In this document: piece after piece, positions 57,481 through 64,000 of the stretch
How positions within the stretch are numbered: position 1 is the first letter of the stretch
Layout: each line of letters starts with the position of its first letter
Assembly: GCA_028023455.1 (NCBI GenBank)
Contig: JAQFVV010012400.1
Span: 13,093,748 to 13,157,747, forward strand
Direction: 5' to 3'
DNA: 64,000 nt
Source: Epiperipatus broadwayi
Taxonomy: Eukaryota > Onychophora > Udeonychophora > Euonychophora > Peripatidae
Program-made: the position numbers and the translations under genes
The notes under the pieces: generated by a model
What the model saw: the letters and a program-made list of their open reading frames with translations, nothing else
Databases searched by the model: none
What the model was told of the DNA's origin: nothing

Positions 57481-58795
57481 GAAATGGATTAAATCTTAAA
57501 ATGTTAATGTAAATCTAGCTTGGGTTTTATTTTAAGCAATTTTGGTCATTTAAAGATATTGGTACTCATTAAGTTTAATCATTTAATTTGGGGTAAATAA
57601 TGCAGATCAAGATGAATCCATTTTAAATCTTTTTTATAAATATCTATATACATAGCATTGTGCTCTTATGCTAATTTTTTTTTTGAAGAATTTTCTATGT
57701 ATGTGTCTGAACTTACTTTAATAGTAAGAGAAAAAGGATATTAGAAAATTGTGAAGGGCTTTAATTATTTCTGTTGAGAGAGAAATGATAGAATATTTCA
57801 ATATGCTGGTATTAGTTTCTGATGACAATATCAGTGAGCATTTGTATTCTAACCATTCTGCTTTAAGGTTTATTAAGAAAAATTGGTATTTACTTGGGTA
57901 ATCATTTTAATGTTGGCATCCTGATGTACCAATATAGTTTAAAAAGATTATTTATTATAGGATTTTTATTTTTGATAACGATTAAGTGCTTTTTTTTTTT
58001 TGCATAGATGGGCAGTTTTCATTGATAAATTTATTTTGCTAGCTTGCTAAATGCTAGTAAATTTCATTACAAATTTTTAATATTCTTTTTTTTTTTTTAA
58101 TGAGCATATATTATTTTTTAAATATTAATTGTCATGTGTGTGAATGAGCATATATTATTTTTTAAATATTAATTGTCATGTGATGTGTTTTTTAATATGG
58201 TTGGCTTATATATTTTATAATTATATTAATGTATTGGAGCCGCAAACTACACTTATTTTGATCCAAACTTCCATTATACAAATGCATATTGTATGAATTA
58301 ATTTGTTTTGTTAATAAACTTTGATTAGAATAGAATATGTGTTGTTAGTTGAACTGCAAATATGCATTACTTTTCAATAGATACATATATATATAATACG
58401 CTTTGTATAAACAAAATTTTTAAAAAATAATATGGTTATTAATAATAGGTTGAGGCATATTTTCTGAAAAAATAAGAATAAAAACATGCGATAAGTATTT
58501 TTATTCTTTAAATAAAATAAATAATGAAATGTCTGACTTTCATCGTAATTAAATATGCTCTATTGATATTCTTTTATTTTTTTCAATAACTTTTTTCTTT
58601 TATATAAACATAATAGATTAGTCTTTTTATCAAGAAATTATGATCTCTAATTGTTTTAATCTTTTTAAATCAGATTTTATTTTAAATATGTTCTAAAATT
58701 TTGTAAAATTTTTAGCATTACTTTAGAAAATATTTTATTACACAAAATACTGCACATTAAAATTGGAAAGGATAATAAAAGAAGAATAAAATGAA
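57481..58795. other. Intron with a 40-bp tandem duplication
   Basis: aatgagcatatattattttt followed by taaatattaattgtcatgtg is present twice (58099-58138 and 58143-58182). The rest is AT-rich intron. Confidence 0.5.
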
Positions 58796-58797
58796 TA

Positions 58798-59900
58798 CAC
58801 CTGGGTCTTGTTTTATGCGGTAGATAGGTTCCGCAGAAAACTCGCATTAAAAAAAATCGCACAAAAATAGACTTAACTTACCTTGAAAAATGGGGAATAC
58901 ATTCTGTAATTTTCAGAAATCGCATAAAAGCAAAGCTACAAGGAAAAATTACTTTAAAATTCGCATAAAAATAATAAGGAAATAAAATATGACTTATAAA
59001 AGATTTCAAATATTTGAAAAAAATCGATACAAGACAAACTTTTTTTATTAACTACAGTATTTAATTTTACATTTTTTCATACATATTTAAATCATTATCG
59101 CTATTTGACAATATGTGATTCGTTTGTGAACTGGTAAGAAATCAGATTCGTCACAAGAGGAAATACAACCAGTGCCACCATCAGTCTTTAGCTGTGTTAA
59201 TAGTTTTCTGTCGACAATGTAATCAGTGATTAAACTTTGAGACGATGATTTTACTAATTGTTTATTAAGCTCGCAATATCCAGACGTTACAACTATTTAG
59301 CTCTTGTTGGAATTTAAGAAGTTGTTCATTGCAGCAAACTCTCTCAGATTTTAGCATTTTCTGACATTTTTGTTTACTACTGAAGTAAATTTTAAATGTT
59401 CACATTTTGTTTCTATATTAAAAAAATGAGATTGCAATCGAAACAAAAAGATTATACATTATCATTAGAAAGATTATTATTGCTGATTATTTTTAAAAAT
59501 CTAAAAGAATATTTATTTCTGTTATATCTAACAAAATATGTTTTAAAAGTTTAAAAATTTATTATGATGTTTTTATACTCTTAAGTATAAATCTATTATT
59601 ATTATTTACTCATAAGTATAAATAGGTTATTTACGTAGAAGCTAAGATTCTAAATAATTTCAGGCCATATGCACGGTAGCTGCTAATATAATGTTATATT
59701 TTTGAAAAAAAAAAAAAAGTATTTCATGTCAAACTAAGTTATTAATAATTTAAATATCTTGATATCTAATAAATATAGTGAAATATGAACTTCTTTATTG
59801 CATAAAAGAAAACCCGCATAAAAAGATATTAAGAAGAAACATGAATCGCATAAACTTCAAAATCATATTAAAAAAATCCGCATAAAACGAGACCCAGGTG
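58798..59900 (-). mobile_element. Pogo/Tigger-like element, copy 3 (inverted, non-coding)
   Basis: CACCTGGGTCTTG...CGAGACCCAGGTG ends are flanked by TA (58796-58797, 59901-59902). The left end here (gcggtagataggttccgcag) equals the right end of copies 1 and 2, so it is inserted in the opposite direction. No transposase frame is left. Confidence 0.8.
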
Positions 59901-59902
59901 TA

Positions 59903-62900
59903 CTCTTTCAATATAAACCAAAATTTTTTTTATTAATGAATGGATTGTTTACAGCATTCCTAAATGAAAAAACAGCTGCTGGCATAATTTAAAATTCTAT
60001 TTTTATAAATGTGATCACATGTGGTACTCTGAAATAAAAAATAGCTGCTCAAATATTGTAAAATGTATGTGTGAATTTTTATTGGTTTTTTTTTTTTTTT
60101 GTAATATATAATTAAAATCATATACTTTGATAGAGCATAGTTTGTGCATATCTTTTTCCAAATAAAGAATTGGGCAAAATTATATATTTCATTTTAGTCG
60201 ATTTTAAAATCAATTTGTTTAAATTTTGAAAATTTTTTATCTTTAAATAAAATTTGGTATCCTTTGGGACCATTATTTTTCAATGATTTTTATTGTTGTT
60301 AGAATGAATTTACTTAGGTGATTTTTTCCCATATTTTGTCACATGTTGCCACCTATTTATGCAAATTGGCACTTTCAATATTGCTTTATTAAATAAATAT
60401 ATTATCCCACATATTTCTCTTATTTTAATCAAGGTGCCTTTTTGTTTTTAAATTGAGATTGTTTAAAATTCTAATTTGATTTAGGATTTTTCTTTTTTAG
60501 ATGTTCATCCTATAGTCAACCCAATTGATTATTCAGTATTAGTCAATAAATAAATATCTAACTAGTCTCAGCTAGGGAATAAAATAAGAATGGAAGAATG
60601 CCATGCCTATTATGCAGCAATTGTCACGATACATCACATCACATGATATGCCATATTGACTTTTATGGATTTGTCTGAAGGTGCAATTTTCACAGTATTG
60701 TATAATAATAAAGTTGAAATACTATATGTTCCATAAAACTAGCAGACCATAAATATAATAAAGCTGAGAAGATAAAAGTAAAAATTAAAAAAATTTAATA
60801 TTTTAAAGTTATTTAAAATTTATTTATAAGTTGTAAATTTTGATAAAGTTTTAAAACAATTTTTTTTGTTATTAATTTTAAATTATTTTATATAAAATGT
60901 CAAATAAAATGGCATATAAGAATATTTTCCAATCATTAATGGTTTTTTTTTTTTTTAATTAAAAATTAGAACATTTTATTGCTTCATTCAAATCTAAATC
61001 CTAGATAAAAGACATCAATTTTTAGGGGGCTGTTTTTCCCATTAAAACAAATATAAGATTATGTAATAATTTGTTTTCAATTATTTATTAATAAAATGAA
61101 TGAAGAAATATATATACTAGCTACATTTGGCAATTTATACTCAACATTCACATGCATGCAAAAACACGTACAGTGTATTTATCTATTTCTTTTACAAACT
61201 AATATTAATGAATGTAATTATTAATATTGCTCTGATAACTTAATTTTATTTTTATAATTAAAAGTAGTTTTATTTTCTGAAGAATGCATTTGAAATAATT
61301 TATTAAGACAATTCATTTCAGCATATTGTAAAAGTGTAATTATTAATAATATATATCCCAAAAGTATCTATCAGCTGATTTTAAACTTCTCATACATTAG
61401 TTCTCCATGCTTTATTTTTTAATAAAAAAATATATATTTTTAAAAAACATAACTTCTAGAAAAAAATTCATAAAAAGATAAAATATAAGTTGTATAATGA
61501 TTTTGAAAATTTCATTTTAAAGGAGAAGCAAATTATCTACAATACAACATATTACATTCCTGCAAAGTATGCACTATTTTTCTTTGCTAAATTTACTGAA
61601 AGATAAATTCTAAATATTTAAAAATCATAATTCAATAGACACCAGGAAAGAAGGAATCAAAGATTATTTGTTATAGATAATCTTAATATTATGTTTTTAT
61701 TATTGAATAAGAAAGTATAAAAATTTTCTTGTCAAAAAAAAAAAGGCTGATCTTTTTAATGATATTGTATCACTAGAATTCATTGCAAAAAGTTGTGTGC
61801 CTGAATAAATGATCTAATCAGTCAAATCTTAACTAGGAATTAATCAGTCAATGAATTCTGCAATGTAGGCTATGATATATTTGTCTCTAAGTATAAAATT
61901 ATCTAATACTTTATTAACTTGTGTTATCCAATATTACCATATCCTATTTACTGTAGATTGTCAATAGTAATTAAAATTATTATAAATTGATTAAATCTTG
62001 ATAGCTAATGCCATTGTATTCTTGGCCATATTTTGCTTAGTAAGGCCAATTTTAAACTCTGATCTCCGGCTTGCTGTTGGATGACTAAAAGTATGAATTT
62101 AATTATTAATAATTGAATAAAAACTACAATAGCTAGATTATTGGTGAGATATTGTTTTTATTTTAGCATATTTGAGTAGTTTTTAAATAATAAAAAATTA
62201 TCCATTTTAACTAATAAATAGAGAAACTTTTAGGCTTATATGATTTTTATCAGATTGATAAATTGATTACTATCATAATCCTGATTGTGTGCTTAATTTC
62301 ATAAAGTGTAAGGTTAAAACAATCATTAAAATAGTCTGTGCTAGAGGGCAAAGCATAGTTTGTGAAGGAAAAAGTTTTACTTATTAGGTTTCCCATTTCC
62401 TCCTTGTTTTATTTTCTAATTCAAAATGATTAGTTAATCATTTACCAGCAATATTAGATAGTAGTTGCTTATTTAGAGGCAGGCAAGGTGAATGTTCTAT
62501 TACTGTAATAGACATTTTCACATGTAGTTATACACATGTAAAGTTCTAGTGTGTGTGATATATTTTAAAATTAGATTATTCAATTTAGATTTTATATACC
62601 TCACTTTTGTGTTTAAATTTAGAAAGAGCAATCTAAAATAAGAGATAGCTGAAAGAATAAACACTGAAGTTTGATTTTTTATATATGTGCATAATATGAT
62701 GAAATGAATGAAATTTATACACATGAAAAAGAATAACCTTTTTTTAATATTTAAATTGAAATTAGTAATTTGATTTTATAATTTAAAATTAATTTCATTT
62801 ATATTTAGTAAGACAGACAGAATGATATTCAATAAGATCTAGCAGAATCTGGATTGTTGTGTTAAAAAAAAAAACAACTGAAAATAATTTAGCTATGTTA

Positions 62901-63265
62901 CTATTTTATATCTAAATAAAAACATAATGAATCAAAGAGGAATCTTATTTTGACATTTTAGAAATGTACAGTGTTTATAATTATAAAACACAGTGTTAAT
63001 TTTAAATATTAGAACTGTAACTAAAATTTGATGAGAGCATTGGATCCTTGTACCCACTTGGATTATTTTCCAGAATTAAAAAAATTGCAAATATTGTTAT
63101 TTTATAGCCAAAAACCTGTTTATGATAGTCAGTGATAATACATAACTCATAATTGAAATTTTTTACATCAAATCAATAGCCTTTCTTTATTTGTAGATAT
63201 ATAAACATATAAGATAAAGTATATTATATTTGTTTATAATTAAGTTTAATAAAAATTTGTTGTAG
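59903..63265. other. Intron, no feature seen
   Basis: More than 3 kb of AT-rich intron with homopolymer tracts. I found no coding motif, RNA gene or repeat boundary. It ends in the acceptor ttgttgtag. Confidence 0.45.
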
Positions 63266-63502
63266 GTGGTAGTCAGGACACAACTGATGGATTTGTGGGG
63301 TGTCTTCGTTCTCTTATGATCAACGGTGAACTCCTAGATATGCGATCTCAGGCAGAACAGGGAGTTTATGGAGTTCGGCCGGGTTGTGTTGGAAAGTGTA
63401 ATAGTAATCCTTGCATGAATAATGGTACATGTCTTGAAAAATACTCCAAATTCGGTTGTGATTGTCGCTGGACAGCTTTCCGAGGACCACTTTGCTCAGA
63501 TG
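63266..63502 (+). CDS. Nrx-IV: Neurexin-IV exon: end of LamG 3 and second EGF domain
   Basis: It encodes GGSQDTTDGFVGCLRSLMIN, GELLDMRSQAEQGVYGVRPG and CVGKCNSNPCMNNGTCLEKY to FGCDCRWTAFRGPLCSD. DGFVGCLRSLxxNGxxLD is the C-terminal LamG hairpin; CNSNPCxNNGTCxExYxxFxCDCxxTAFxGPxC is a complete EGF domain. It ends on the first base of a Gly/Asp-type codon with the donor gtatgt. In Nrx-IV a fourth LamG, membrane segment and protein 4.1-binding tail should follow beyond 64000. Confidence 0.95.
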
Positions 63503-64000
63503 GTATGTATTTTTATTTTTTTATAGTTAGTATTAAGTATTATTGCAAATTTTTTTGCTCACAACAATCATTTATTTAGTAAGGCATATTGTCTGATAAC
63601 TAAGTTCTGTATTTTCACATGATTTTTTTGTTTTTAAAAGGATTAAAAACAAAAAAAATTGTATTCTGCTAAAAGTAACTTTGTAAACATAACATTTCAG
63701 TAAATCATTTCTTACTTAGAAAATTTTTTTTTGTCTTTAGTAACATTAGTAAATAATGGATAAGTGCAAGTGATTCATAGAATATGCTAAAACCGGTTCC
63801 AACAAAACAAATATTTTAAAAATAAGAACATATTTTTTTTTAAGAAAACCTTATCTTCATCAGAAAATGTTGTCATTATGATTTTATAAAATATATATAT
63901 ATATATTATAGATTAAAGTGGCATCACTAGATTCATTGCACTTCTGAAAGATATTTGGAGTTTACTTGTGATTCTAAATCAGTATTTAAAAGTGTCTTAA
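63503..64000. other. Start of next intron, no feature seen
   Basis: AT-rich intron with an (AT)n run near 63890. The next Nrx-IV exon is not reached. Confidence 0.5.

Noticed and set aside
1-64000. CRISPR arrays, bacterial operons, rRNA or tRNA genes
   Set aside because: None found. Repeats are dispersed or inverted transposons, and the coding exons are spliced eukaryotic exons.

Overview
This is a eukaryotic window, most likely from an arthropod and plausibly a chelicerate (spider or scorpion type). It is very AT-rich and has long introns. By eye it is dominated by degenerate transposable elements: Penelope, Merlin, hAT, pogo and several LINEs. The species cannot be fixed from the sequence alone; the phylum-level call rests on the neurexin-IV protein and on the transposon mix.

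One host gene runs the whole length on the + strand. Eight exons (4643-4780, 17029-17167, 25588-25694, 38758-39084, 48596-48886, 55768-55938, 56310-56528, 63266-63502) splice in frame into the middle of a Neurexin-IV / contactin-associated-protein-like (CASPR) ectodomain. The order is second half of a LamG domain, EGF, fibrinogen-like segment, LamG, EGF. The 5' part (discoidin domain, first LamG) and the 3' part (last LamG, membrane segment, cytoplasmic tail) lie outside the window. All GT/AG sites and codon phases agree. Introns are about 6.7-13 kb except one of 371 bp.

Everything else is intron filled with mobile DNA. In order: a ~1.9 kb inverted array of ~455-bp units, each with a hammerhead-ribozyme fold (1784-3665); a 57-bp-arm hairpin (5970-6169); a 6.4-kb near-perfect palindrome with 8-bp target duplications (8495-14873); Merlin-type transposase remnants (about 18.0-19.2 kb, 32.0-33.6 kb and 56.9-57.5 kb) and small relatives (21046-21610, 55057-55203); three pogo/Tigger-like elements flanked by TA (24179-25252, 39622-41074, 58798-59900); hAT relics of two transposase types (34385-37267 and about 45.8-46.3 kb) plus a short hAT-like MITE (23462-24082); a minus-strand LINE with an SGNH-esterase-like ORF1 and a second 3' fragment (26.3-31.1 kb); a plus-strand RTE/CFDP2-like LINE broken by three later insertions (49.6-53.9 kb); and a Penelope-like retroelement with a 683-residue open RT + GIY-YIG frame between two direct pseudo-LTRs (42138-45019).

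The strongest unusual signals are four. (1) The ribozyme-bearing array resembles animal retrozymes but is arranged head-to-head. (2) The giant foldback's arm ends carry clusters of an AGGTGGCGCTG-type box matching the known insect CTCF core. (3) A GATGGCGCTG-like box sits exactly 32 nt from the terminus in several otherwise different Merlin-like elements. (4) A 65-codon cysteine-containing open frame is conserved in both arms of the giant palindrome.
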